Source: Ganoderma boninense
Taxonomy: Eukaryota; Basidiomycota; Agaricomycetes; Polyporales; Polyporaceae
Direction of reading: 5' to 3'
Assembly (NCBI GenBank): GCA_002900995.3
Contig: CM035313.1
Location: forward strand, 1,426,001-1,490,000
Length of the DNA: 64,000 nucleotides
Shown: positions 46,436-57,828 of the stretch, piece by piece
Layout: each line of letters starts with the position of its first letter
Position numbering within the stretch: the first letter of the stretch is position 1
Program-made: the position numbers and the translations under genes
Notes under the pieces: generated by a model
The model's input: only the letters and a program-made list of their open reading frames with translations
Told to the model about the DNA's origin: nothing
The model's database searches: none

Positions 46436-48863
46436 ATGAGTGCAGACAGGGGAAACACAAGTATGTTGTGCTTATACTATCGATGCACTCGCATATGGCA
46501 GACTCATGATGCTTCTTGGACGCGTCCGTCAGGCTCAGTCACTTGGTGCGGTCTCGATTCCATGACTTGACTCGTTATATGCGCTGAGATTTTCGCATTC
46601 ACTCAAGTCCGGTATGCTTCAAGTCTGTTTTGGAGCGAGATATTAACGCGCACCTCGACAATAACTGCTCCGATGAGACTCGACCTCCACCCACGTTCTC
46701 AAGCACCCAGAAGGGCAAAATGTCCCAAGCGTCGATCACTGCCCTCTTCACCCCCTCCGGCAGGAGTCAGCATGCTAGTACAGGAGCATTCCATGCCTCC
46801 TCTTCCAAAGCCGCACACGCCCGAAAGCACAGCGAGCTTGAAGATGCGTTCGCCCCGGAAGCCACCCCACTCAAGCGCCCCAGAGTGACCGCCTCCTCCC
46901 GGTTACAGTCCGTCGCGCCATTGGCCGAACGTCTTCGGCCACGCATTTTGGATGAATTCGTTGGCCAGCCTCACCTGACAGAGCCTGGCTCGTTGCTGAT
47001 GAGCCATCTCGATCGCGGTGCCACGGGTAGCATCATCTTTTGGGGACCACCGGGGTGCGTTTCTCCCCCGTGTTTTCCGCATATCAGCAACCTCTGACTT
47101 GGTCTTTGGGTAATAAGGTGCGGCAAGACGACGCTTGCGCGATTGTTGGCGACTCATACCGATGCGGTGTTCAAGGAACTCAGTGCAACTGACTCCGGGA
47201 TCGGTGACGTGCGGAAGGTCGTGGAGGAGGCGAAAAACCTGCTCGCCCTTACAGGGAGGTAATCGCCTATTCGCGTGTTCACGCGACGTGTGTCTAAGTG
47301 TGCATGTGCTGTTTTCAGAAGGACCGTGCTGTTTCTAGATGAGGTCCACAGGTTCAACAAAGCCCAGCAGGTTCGGAAGCCCTGACCTTTCAATATGGTC
47401 CCTACTTACCCCTGGGGATAGGACATCTTTCTTCCCTTCCTGGAACAAGGTCACTTACAGGTATTGCGCTTCTGATGATAATTGTATACTTCTGCGCGTT
47501 GAATTGGCGTCACTTCTCCAACAGCTGATCGGGGCGACGACGGAAAACCCGTCCTTCCGTTTAACGAGCGCGCTGCTCAGTCGCTGTCGGTAGGTAAGAC
47601 CACCATGTGGGCCATCCGATGAATTGACTTCTTCGCACGTAGCGTGTTCATACTCGAACGCCTGAGCGACGAGGACATCAAGAAGATCCTCACGCAAGCT
47701 GTCGAGCGCGTGTCGGGGACGGACACTCCCGGGATCGACGTTTCTCACAGTGCTCCCCCCACGAGTTCTCCTAACGAAGTGCTCGTCCTCGACGACGACA
47801 ATACAAGTGATGTCGCAAGCTCGCAGCCAGACATCGAGGAACCGCTCACCAACCCGGCCTCGACACAGAGCTCGACGGCTTCATCAGGGCCCTCTCATGC
47901 TCCAGAGCCTAGCGTCGAGTTCCCAAACTACCCTCAACTCACGCCGAAGGTCCTCTCTTCAATCATTGCGCTCTCATGCGGCGACGCACGGACGGCATTG
48001 TCGCTCATCGAGCTTGTTCTATCTGCGCGCACGAATTCCGACGAGACGAAGCTCCTCGCCGCGCTGCGACGCTCAGTGGCGACTGCCTATGATCGCACCG
48101 GAGATAGCCACTACGACATGATCTCCGCACTCCACAAGTGCGTGCGCGGAAGCCAGGGGAGCGCCGCGCTGTACTGGCTCGCACGCATGCTCACAGCGGG
48201 CGAGGACCCCCTATTCGTCGCCCGTCGAATGGTTGTATGCGCAAGCGAAGATATCGGACTCGCAGACAACCACGCACTTCCTCTGGTAATGTCGCACGCT
48301 GACGGTCGCTATGTAGTGCGCTGTTCCGAGCTGACTATGTTCTCAGGCGATGGCGACGTATCAGGCGTGCCAGGTCATCGGCATGCCGGAGTGCCGCATC
48401 AACCTGGCGCACCTTGTCTCATACTTATCTGAGGCACCAAAATCGACGCGCTCGTACGAAGCTTACAAGCGCGCAGAGGAGGCAGCCAAGCTCGACCCCT
48501 CAATACCCGTTCCACTTCCAGTGCGCAATGCGCCAACGAGGCTGATGAAGGAGCTTGGCTATGCAAGGGGCTACAAGTATAACCCGGACTATGTGTGCGT
48601 AACCCATGTCTTTGGCATTGCTTCTGCCAGAGTTTTGCTTTCAGAGTCCTGACTTGAAATCATGATGCAGGCATCCTGTTACCAATGAATACATGCCTAT
48701 TCAGTTTCGAGGGGATGAATTTTTGCGAAAGGAGGGTGACACAACTGACAAGAGTTGGGATGAAGATGCACTGCGGCAATGGGAGTTTGAGGAGAATGGT
48801 GGTCAGCCTTGGTCAGGACGGCCATCTGAGGCCAACCATATGGGGGCAAATTCATCCAATTGA
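46436..48863 (+). CDS. MGS1: Mgs1/WRNIP1-type AAA+ ATPase with UBZ finger
   Basis: Exons: 46436-46460, 46533-46545, 46608-47054, 47118-47258, 47319-47370, 47422-47460, 47525-47589, 47643-48285, 48347-48594, 48671-48863; 621 aa. A ubiquitin-binding UBZ finger (CPVCFKS...INAHLDNNC) is completed only by a 13-nt second exon. The AAA+ core has Walker A GPPGCGKTT, Walker [11 protein letters not shown] and sensor [12 protein letters not shown] disordered insert follows ([13 protein letters not shown]), then the conserved MgsA-type C-terminus ([46 protein letters not shown]). It maintains genome stability at stalled replication forks in yeast and man. The last exon has AT-ending codons unlike the rest. 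Confidence 0.95.
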
Positions 48864-49130
48864 TGTTTTGAGCGCTGATGGATGGGCTTGGAATGGCACT
48901 CTGTCTGCTTTCATTGTTTTCATGTTGTCACATTTTGATCTGTTCATTTGATTTTTGCTGTCTTGTTTGCTATCTTGCTATGTTTGTTTGTCCAGTGATG
49001 TTTCTGTGGCTAGCTAACTCTTGCAATTATGACACTTTCAAAGAATGTAGGCAACTATGTAGCTGGGAAAATATCCATAATTTACAGTGTGCAGACAAAG
49101 TCCCAAGAGGAATTGATCCAAGTCCTATAA
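48864..49130. terminator. AT-rich convergent 3' region, Mgs1 / SET methyltransferase
   Basis: 267 bp between stops, about one third GC in the line I counted (20 of 60 in 48901-48960). It contains T-rich runs and is the likely polyadenylation zone for both genes. Confidence 0.45.
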
Positions 49131-52100
49131 CTACTTCCAGACATAACCTTTGCAATTGCGTGTCCCACATTGGCATTCAACAAACACTGCAGCATCCTTA
49201 TCCATGCCCTATCCTCCAAGATTAAGCAAAGGTTGCAAACTGCAAAATCAAAAGTACACACCACTGGGCCATCATCTGCTCCACTGTAATCAAAGCACAT
49301 CTCTTCATATGGTTCCACATCCCGGAGGGTAAATATGGTTAGAAGTGGCTTGTCAATGTTGCACTCATTGATGTATCCTGGGACAATGGCACAGTTAGGA
49401 TCACAGCTGTGATTCTGAGCACAAGTTTGTGAGCATTATGATCCTGAAACACCAGCATATAGAACATACCAGGTAGCGGGTGAACTAATAATTATATTAA
49501 CATACTAGAGGCATTGTAAATAAAGACAAATGAACTTACATTGCCAGCATGATATGCATCAACAGTATACTTCAGAGGGTTATCAACACCCTTGTTGATG
49601 TGGTAAAAGTCCAGATCAAAGAGATAGGTCCTTCCAAAACTATTGTAGTGCCTAATGCAAAACAGGTGACTTCTCCTGTTCATAAGAAAATATACGTGAA
49701 TGACTTACAGTCCTCTCTTTTCTCCCTCTTCATCAGTGAGATACTCCCCAGCATACACACCAACAAAGCTCATGCCTGGTATTTTCTTGGGGCCAGCAAA
49801 TATCCCTATCAGAAGGTAAGAATGGCCAACTAAGTGAATCAGAATAACAAGCACTTACCCCAACCCTTGTTCACGGTCTTTCGGATTGCAATTTCATACC
49901 GCCTTCCATGTTGTATGACCTGCAAGCCCATAAGATGGCATGCACTTATTAAATAAATAAGGATACATACTCGGTTTGGGCAATCATCGGAGCAGCCACA
50001 GTTGATATTGCATTCAAAGATGGGATATTCATGAGTTTTCAACTTTCCCTTCTGGTCGTACAAGAAACCTGGCATGCCGTCGCATGCCGTCCTTTGTCGC
50101 CGGACACATGCACATGTCTTTGAATTTGGGTTGCATGCACCCACGCAACCACAGCCCTTGAGCGCATCAAAGTCAGGCCTTGGAACGTCTGTGCTATGCC
50201 ACATCAAGTTGGAATAGTAGAACTCCATTGGGGGCGTTGGCTCGTCATCAACGTCGTTGATGACACGGATGGGGGGAGCGTTGGGTTCATCCTCTGCAGT
50301 ATTGGCAGCGATCTCCGCCTCGAATATGGCTTGCAAATTGCTAGCATGCCGCGCAGAAGGGGGAAGCGCATTGAGGCGGTCATGGAGATCATGGGGAATG
50401 TTCTCGGCCGATTGCGTGACAGGCGCAAACTCCTTCGCCATTCGCCGTCGGTCTTTCTTCCAAGACAGTGATTCAAAACCGGCTGCCTCGAAGGCTCGCG
50501 AATACCGGTTGCGAAAACGAGAGATCCCACCTTGCGAAGCGATGTCGTCGTCACTATGGGTACGGATGGCGACGGGCTCGCGCCGACGCAAACGAGGACG
50601 AGGTAAGTCTTCAGGTTCCACTGAGGAGCTGGCAGAACTCGATGAGAGGCGTGCGGATCGTCGAGGGCCAGAAGATGTTTCAGAAGATGCTTGGCTCCGT
50701 GTTCTTCGGCTGGTATGCGAACGAATGGGAAATTCATCCTCATCGGGAACCTTGCATGTCAATGGTGCCATTGAGGAGCAGTCTCATTGGCAAGCGCAAA
50801 ATCTACGCACCTCAGCTTCGGGAGACTCTTCTGGCGTGGTACTCGGGTAGATGAGACTGCGACATTCCTCTTCCTCTGTAGCATCTGTGGGCGGAGAGGC
50901 CGAGCGTGGGGGGCTTTCCGCATCGCCGGAGGGCACAATGGGATCCGGAGGAGGAACACCCGCAGAGATGGATGTTCCGGAGTCATCCACAACCATCCCA
51001 TCCTCGGGGACAGTCGCTGGAGCGAGAGGTGCTGTGGGCTTTCGGGAGGTGTCTAAGCCTCCCGACGTTGCGGACTGTGTAGCCCGTACATTCCGCATGA
51101 CTTGAGGCCGACGAGGCAATACAAGCTTCGGAGAAGGGACAGAGGCAAGAGTTACGGAGGGTGAATCTTCCCCGACCAGGGCTCCGGGTGGGCCAGCGCC
51201 TTGGGCAACGCTTATACTGGCCGCAACGGAAGGCTTGCTCGCTTGTGCTAATGGAGTGGAGTTGAGAACCTCCGGGGCGCTACCTCTCCGGACGTTCCGT
51301 GGGAGGGGAGGAATAGTGAGCTTGGTGAGAGAAGAGTGTTGGAGCTGTGGGGTGCGCAGATGAACCTTCCGATCCTTTCGAACACTATTGAAATCTATCA
51401 TCCTTACGGTTGAAGGCGTGCTTGGTTGCAAGGATGCGACGACTTTCTCGGCTGACCAGAATAACACGAATGGCGAACCCGGTTTAATGCTGAGAGTTCA
51501 CAAAAGTCCATGTGAGACAAATACTTACCTGATGAAGCCAAAAGTGGGCCATTCGTGTACACTGGCTTGTCAACCGGCTTGCAGGGAGAAATCGCCCCTC
51601 GATCATCGTCCGACTTGTCGAAGGTCAAATCGATCACATTCCTGCGCGCATTCTCGTTCGCAGCATTTCTGATGATCTGCGAAAGGGTAGGGCCCAGTGG
51701 TGCAGATTGAGGGTCATCCGCGGGTGGTGTCTTACTTCTCCGATCGGCAGCATGAGATTTGGGCACCTGATATAAAAATTTTGGTTGAACATCGGTGATC
51801 CCCAAACCAAGGAATTTATGCACCTCAGTAACCATTGGCTCTGAAGGAATTTTTCCTTCTTCAGCAACCGCATGCATCTTCGGCGACTGAACTAGTGGCT
51901 GTTGTGGAATGCTAGATTGCACTGGAGCTGCTTCTGTAGAAGAGATCCCTTGCAAAATCGGGTCCGTGGGCATGCCCATGTCAGGCTCTTCTGGTGGTTG
52001 CGAAGATGACAGCGAAGTGGTCTTCTCCTGCGCGACGGCATCATCCAGAGGAGCCTTCGATACATCTGCCGTCAGAGATGCAGCCTTCGGAGATTCTTGA

Positions 52101-54443
52101 AGTGGCCCTGCAAGAGAAACAGCAACCGAAGCGGCCGGGGAACTTGTCAAGCTAGTGGCCAGGGGAGAATGAGGAGCCGGCGAGTTAGAGAGGCGAGTCC
52201 GCCTCTTCTGGGATAGTCGGTTGTGATGGAACCACCCGGTCGGACCTCCGTGAGCAGCTCCATGCATCTTCCAAGGTGAGCGGTCAGCAGGTTTCACTGA
52301 ACGCTTTCTCGTGGCCGATCCGGGGGAGGCTACCAGGAGACCTTCAGTATTTCGTGATTTTGACTTGGTCCATTTACTTACCCGGGGTGCTCACGGCGGT
52401 GCTACTTGATGAACTAATGCCCGAAACACTCCTGGAGAGATCAGTTGAGTCAGAGGAGCATTCCGTGATCGCTAGGCCCTGCAATCCTGGGTCCAATACG
52501 CCGGAGACTGGACTGGCTGTTGCCGCCCGCAAATTTGCAACTGAGGCGGGAGAGCAAGCTGTGGATAGCGAAAGAGAAGGCCCGTCCATCTGAGCTGCCT
52601 CTCGTTGTCGTGGTGTTTGAGAGATTGGGTCCATTTCCCCCACGCGTGCCGCAGCATCGGAGTTGTCAACACGAAGGCTTGCTTCAGTTCCTGCAAGAAG
52701 TCCTGGTTCTGTGTTTCTTGCTTCTGGTGGGTTCTCCACGGCAGTAGCCGATGTCTCCATGGGCAGATTGACTGCGGGCGATGCATCTTGCACTATCTCT
52801 TGCATTGTTTCGGGGCTTGACCTGAAGGCCTCTCCAGACGTTATTTGACCTTTTCCTAATTCCATCTCAAAATCGACGGGCCTCGACATTTCTCCGGCAT
52901 CGAACGCTACCGCACTGTCTTCAGACATATCAACATCCGCGAGAGGAGGGGGTGCCGCACAGGATGTCGGAGGGCTCGCCAGCATACGATCATCAGGCGG
53001 ATGCGCTCGGTTCCACAGTACAGGGGACAAAGGTGGTGACATCTTGCACTCGAGGAGAGGAGAAGCCGGTGCTGGCGACGATACCTGCTGCTGTTCAGGG
53101 GATGGCTCCTTGGGCTGAACTGACGTCGGGTTCACCTTCGTTGCCAGGATTCTCGGAGGCGGATCGTCGTCGTCAGAAGAGTCCAAAATGAGGGCGCCGT
53201 CAGTATCCACTCTGTAGCCGGGTTTTGAAGAGCCGGATTTTGAGGACTCTGGCTTGCTTCTTCGACGAGGCAGCTCTCTTCTTAGCGTGGGCTCTGGCTT
53301 TTCCAGCTTCGGAGGCGGTAGTGGCGGTGGAGGCTCCTCATCACTGTCGATAATTTCGATCACCTCACGGGCTGGCGGTATAGCGGGGGCGGATGCGCGA
53401 CGGTTGCTCCGAGTGGCCGCTGGGGTAGGGATGATTAGGTGAATACACGCAACATTCTCCTCAAAGTCGAACACATACTTGGCGCCTCTGATGGTTCCTG
53501 GGTAAGGTCAACCACATTGTCGGGTGTGATCACCGACTTGCGCTGTTGGCCGGACGCTGGTTGGGAGGCACTCCCCGACGTTGACGGCTGGCGGTTTCCC
53601 GTTGAAGGTCCAGTAACAGGAGCTGGAGTTCAATATCAACGGCAACTCGATGCGCATTTATGGTATGGATCTCACCCCTAGCACTCGCTGATTGAGCTGA
53701 AGCCTTCGCCGCCCGCGACCGCGCCTGCGCCTGAGACAACGGGGTTGGAGGTTTTGAAGATGATCCTTCATTTCGTGGTTGCTTATCCGCAAGTGGGTGG
53801 CTCAGGGGCTCCGCAGCGGATCGCCCTTTCTGAGGCAGAAACGGCCCAGCTATCGTCGCTCGCCGGTGGGGCTCAACCGTGTTTGAAGGGGGTGCCCGGC
53901 CCGAGTGCCTCTGGTGTGTGGCATTTTCACGCTGCCTGGGCGACAGTAAGACTGTTTGCGAGAGCGAGTCGTTCTGGAGGCCACGCTTCTTCTTCTTTGG
54001 TCGCTCTTCCTCCTCGTCGGAACCGGAATGCGGACGTCTTGTACGCGAGGGGGATGGCGGTCTGCGAGGGGCTGTTTGGCGTATATGCAGCTGAAGTGCA
54101 CCGCGAAAGAGGAGGCTCGGACGTACCTGAACCAGAGGAATGTGTTCCGTAATTCCCGCTAGGTCTCCCACCCCCGCGACTACGAACCGAACTGGGCCCT
54201 GGCACTGGAGGCGGAGGCATACGACGCGAGGACGGTGCGGATTGGAGAGGAGGGGTGTGGACGAGTTCGTCCGCTGCGGTTTCCTGCGAGCTTCCCAAAA
54301 GTTCGTCGTCGGACAGTGCGCCTGAACTTGCGGAGGGTTCTGAAAGAAGATATAGTCAGCCACGGGACCAGTTGTGTGTCCCATCACGGGGCATAGAGCT
54401 TACCTCTCAAGAATGTCCAGGCTGGGATCGACGCGTCGCGCAT
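49131..54443 (-). CDS. SUV39/Clr4-type histone H3K9 methyltransferase (pre-SET, SET, post-SET)
   Basis: Exons: 54443-54404, 54339-54127, 54071-53538, 53485-52382, 52329-51529, 51451-50811, 50750-49971, 49919-49859, 49805-49709, 49651-49540, 49484-49470, 49414-49262, 49196-49131; 1538 aa. The first 1300 residues are low-complexity and charged, with SUMO-interaction-like motifs and no chromodomain I can see. Pre-SET (about 1311-1371) has the zinc-cysteine array GCGCVGACNPNSKTCACVRR...CNINCGCSDDCPN. SET has NKGWGIFAG, GVYAGEYL, LNHSCDPNC and EEMCFDYSG. Post-SET is CQCGTRNC. All cofactor and catalytic motifs are intact. Exon 11 is only 15 nt (FTRYL). H3K9 specificity is inferred from the pre-SET/SET/post-SET arrangement. 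Confidence 0.9.
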
Positions 54444-54828
54444 GGCATCAAGATAGAACCCACAAGTCGTTCCAGTCCGTTCTCTCGGCGGCCCCTTTGA
54501 TCGTGGTGGTCAAGCGGCAGAGGCCTAGGCGTGAGGTGACATTTGTGGGCGTAACGGACAATGTGGGTGACTACAAAGCGGCCAGGCCCGAGCTCCGGGA
54601 ACAAGCGCAACAATGTGCAGAGATCACGTGGTACATGGGCGCCTCACGCGTGGCTAGTAGAACTGGCTAGAACTGGTCACCCCGTCAAAGCTAAGTACTT
54701 AGTTGGCAGAGGCTTTGCTTGCACGCTTCTTGCCTGGGCTTTCCGTCTATCACCTCTTGTTCTTTTCGCAGGCTCTCGCACACTATTGCCTTTTCTCAGC
54801 TCGTTCTATCTCTGGAAACATCACCAAA
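54444..54828. promoter_or_regulatory. Divergent promoter, SET methyltransferase / uS17m
   Basis: 385 bp between divergent ATGs. Pyrimidine-rich near 54720-54810 before the uS17m start. No coding signal. Confidence 0.5.
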
Positions 54829-55306
54829 ATGCCCCCAATGTCGCTCATTGGCCAGGTGACGAAGGTCGGGTACATGAACAAGACCGCGACCGTCACCGTT
54901 TCCCGGTTCATCTACCATGCTAGGACTGGCAAGGTACGTCAAATTTCCTTATCCTTGTCTTCTCCGTGCCTTCGAAGCCAATGCTCACTCCATGTGGGGT
55001 GTTTTAGCGGATGGAACGTAGTAAGAAGTATCTCGCCCATGACGAGACGAACCGTGCGTTCCTCGCTCCTTCTTCTCTAGCCCGTCCTTGCACATTAAGC
55101 CAACCACCTGTCCATGCGCAGAGCTGAGACTGCATGATACGGTATCTATCCGGAACTGCCCACCGATTTCCGCACGAAAACGGTTCACGCTGGACAAAGT
55201 CCTCAAGTCACCCGAGCGCGCACGCGAGGAGCTCCATGCCCGACAGGCATCCGAAGCCGCTGCGCGGTTACAGGCAGACGGGGCAGCGATGGAGAATACT
55301 GCATGA
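54829..55306 (+). CDS. Mitochondrial small-subunit ribosomal protein uS17m
   Basis: Exons: 54829-54933, 55008-55053, 55122-55306; 111 aa. The uS17 OB-fold is clear: LIGQVTKVGYMNKTATVTVSRF, then KKYLAHDETNQLRLHDTVSIRNCPPISARKRFTLDKVL. An Ala/Glu/Arg-rich helix of about 30 residues forms the C-terminal extension usual for the mitochondrial form. The start could be the first ATG (54829) or the Met four codons on (54841 region); no long presequence either way. It acts in the mitoribosome small subunit. Confidence 0.9.
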
Positions 55307-55451
55307 TACGCGATACACGTTGGATTAGACTCGTCGCTGGATCCCATACGATACTACGAGCATCCGCCCAACTGCGGTAATCGACGAAACTTCTCATGCA
55401 CCATCGTCGGAGGAGAGGAGATAGACGGGAGCATACGAAGGGTATAGAGCA

Positions 55452-55984
55452 TCATGCGGCGGCAGGTTGCTGTTGTTGGAGCGCGGTTTGGATCTCGACG
55501 AGCTGACGTGGAATAGATTGGCTGTGAGGCGAGGGGCAGTTCAGGCGAGACGTACCTCCGTTTTCTTCTGGTCAGATTTTTCACCCAGATCCTTAAGCTG
55601 CCCTTCGACCCGTTTTCTGCGTCGCTGTGTGCTCGTGAACGCTAGATAAGTAACGCGACACCACTCACATTTCACCGCGGATGAAGTCCAAGCGAGTGTC
55701 GACGTTCTGTTTCGCTTCCGCCTGGTCCTGCTGGACGAGGACGGGACCAACTAGTTTGTACACCGTGTTGTCAGCTGCTAATGCCGCGAATTCCTATGAG
55801 ATCACGTCATGGGTAAGTCGGAATGGCTCAAGAGCACCAACAAACGGACCTTCTTAACGAGCTCGTTTTCGGAGAGCTGTGCTTCGAGCTTCTGGCGAGC
55901 ATCGACGGCCAGCGAGAGGTCATTTTGAATCTTCTGAAAGTCGGCTGAAACGACCTGGAATCGTTCTTGAAGTGCTGCTGCCAT
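55452..55984 (-). CDS. YKE2: Prefoldin subunit 6
   Basis: Exons: 55984-55850, 55793-55669, 55616-55556, 55502-55452; 123 aa. It is a beta-type prefoldin: two coiled-coil helices (LQERFQVVSADFQKIQNDLSLAVDARQKLEAQLSENELVKKEF and FIRGEIKRVEGQLKDLGEKSDQKK) around a short hairpin (LVGPVLVQQDQAEAKQNVDTRL). It is part of the hexameric chaperone that hands actin and tubulin to CCT. An upstream in-frame ATG at 56005 would add seven residues; I used the family-like MAAALQERF start. Confidence 0.93.
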
Positions 55985-56215
55985 CGCGTTTATCGTGCCT
56001 TCCAACGGTCTGTCTTCGACTGTTTCTCGCCGTCGCGTCCTCAGGCCTCAGAACCAGGCAGCGGGCAAACACAGGCAAGCAGCGCCGGTGGCCCGGCCCG
56101 GGTCCTTAAATCTGAGATCTGGCTACCAGCAGCAGTGCGCGAGTCCACTGCACTCGGAAGCCGCAGCTTGTCTCCCTTCTCATCCTATTTTTTGCATCCT
56201 ACGCTATCAGAAGCC
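55985..56215. promoter_or_regulatory. Divergent promoter, prefoldin 6 / Vti1
   Basis: 231 bp between divergent ATGs; the most compact divergent promoter in the window. No TATA box seen. Confidence 0.5.
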
Positions 56216-57218
56216 ATGGAGAACTCCCCTACCGCTCTCTTTGACTCGTACGAATCCGATTTCAAGGACATCGTTCGTAGCATCCGGGAGAAACTTGAGG
56301 CCGATGTCGAGGATGTCCGTGGCGAGCAACGGAAGGCCGCACTGCGGAGGGTCGAGATGGAGCTTGACGAGGCGGAGGAAATGGTTTGTGTCTTCCAACC
56401 CTCCTGGTTTTGTCTGTCAAGCTACAGCCCCCACCGTCCCTGAATCCCAGTGCTGACACTTTCCGCCCCTAGGTCTCTCAAATGGAGATTGAGATTCAAG
56501 GGATTCCCCAATCCCTTCGACCTTCATATCAAACGCGCATGAGAACCTGCAAAGCCGACCTCAGTCGCTACAAGACGCTTTCCAAAGACGTTCGCTCCCA
56601 GTTGACCCGCTCGGAACTCCTCGCTCGCCCCGGTGGCGGCACACCAACGTCGGACGAGCCGTACGGCACGTCAAACGACCGTACACGCCTCCTCGCCGGA
56701 ACTGCACTGCTTGAGGACGGGAGTCGGCGGTTGCTCGACAGCCAGCGAATGGCGCTCGAAACGGAGGAACAAGGTGCAGATATCTTACGGAGTCTGCGCG
56801 GTCAGCGGGAGCAGATCCAGAATGCGAGGGATACGGTACGTATCTCGTTATCGTTTTGCCACCATATACGTTCCACCTCTGAACCCCTCTATTGTCTCTC
56901 TTGTTTATGAACGGCCGGTGCGGATGTGGCTAACGTCGACCTATCAGTTGCAACGGGCCGATACCTCCGTCGACCGCGCCTCCGGGACACTCAAGAAGAT
57001 GATTCAGCGGTAAGTCCTCTCCCTTTCCCACCAGCACCCTTGCCTCGTTCATCGGCCACGCCAGATGGATCTAACGCTAACTGCGACGTCTGGGTCATTT
57101 TCATTGTTCTCCCCGCGAAATCTGTAGGATGTACCGGCAACGCGTCGCCACTGTCGCCATTATCGTCGTCCTGGTCGTCCTCATACTCGTCATTCTATAC
57201 TTCAAGCTTGTTCGCTGA
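56216..57218 (+). CDS. VTI1: SNARE protein Vti1
   Basis: Exons: 56216-56383, 56473-56835, 56948-57009, 57128-57218; 227 aa. The N-terminal three-helix Vti1 domain (SYESDFKDIVRSIREKL, AEEMVSQMEIEIQGIP, MRTCKADLSRYKTL) is followed by a Qb-SNARE helix (GADILRSLRGQREQIQNARDTLQRADTSVDRASGTLKKM), where the ionic-layer Gln is expected in RGQREQ. A single C-terminal transmembrane anchor (VATVAIIVVLVVLILVILYF) ends the protein. It works in Golgi, endosome and vacuole fusion. Confidence 0.95.
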
Positions 57219-57828
57219 TAGATTGCCCAACTGCAACTGGGCATAGAACTCGTCGGGCTCCCTATGCGCATACAAACCGGGGCCTCTGTGGCATGTGTTA
57301 TGCATTGCAGATGTTGGCATTGCCATGTGGACGGGAGGCGGCCTCCAATTCGTGGTGGATGCGAGGCTGTCAGAGGAACAAAGATATTTGCTCCTGGCGA
57401 AGGTACTCCAGAATGATACAGCCGTTAAGCAAGCTTGCCCCTCGTCCTTTGATGTCGCTAGATGTAGATGTGCGAGTCCCGACCCTCCACGGATACAGGT
57501 CGACTAGACGTGCCTGCGGACTACTCAGCAAACTTGAGGGTTCGGTAGGATCGGGACTACACAAAATTTCGTCCTCACCGATTAGCCAGTTCTACGTAAG
57601 TAATTATATAATACCCTATCTGTTCCGTGGTCTGTTGATGTCAAGGCAGCAAAACGCACACTTCGCCTCGTTCCAGTTTGTGCATAAATGGATTCAAGAA
57701 GACCGCTGAGGAGACGGGAACAGAAACGACGTGTTTTTGAGTTAATACATCATATCAAAAGAATATCGACAGTACAGTGTAGACCTCTGGCGGCCTCGAT
57801 CAATCCAACTCCTTCACTATGAAGTGTC
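57219..57828. other. Convergent 3' intergenic region
   Basis: 610 bp between Vti1 and the LPMO stop. An open frame of 138 codons at 57293-57709 has no motif and unlikely composition, so it was not called. Confidence 0.5.

Noticed and set aside
57293..57709. 138-codon open frame downstream of Vti1
   Set aside because: No motif, no splice support, Trp/Arg/Ser-rich composition typical of chance frames; lies in a convergent 3' region.
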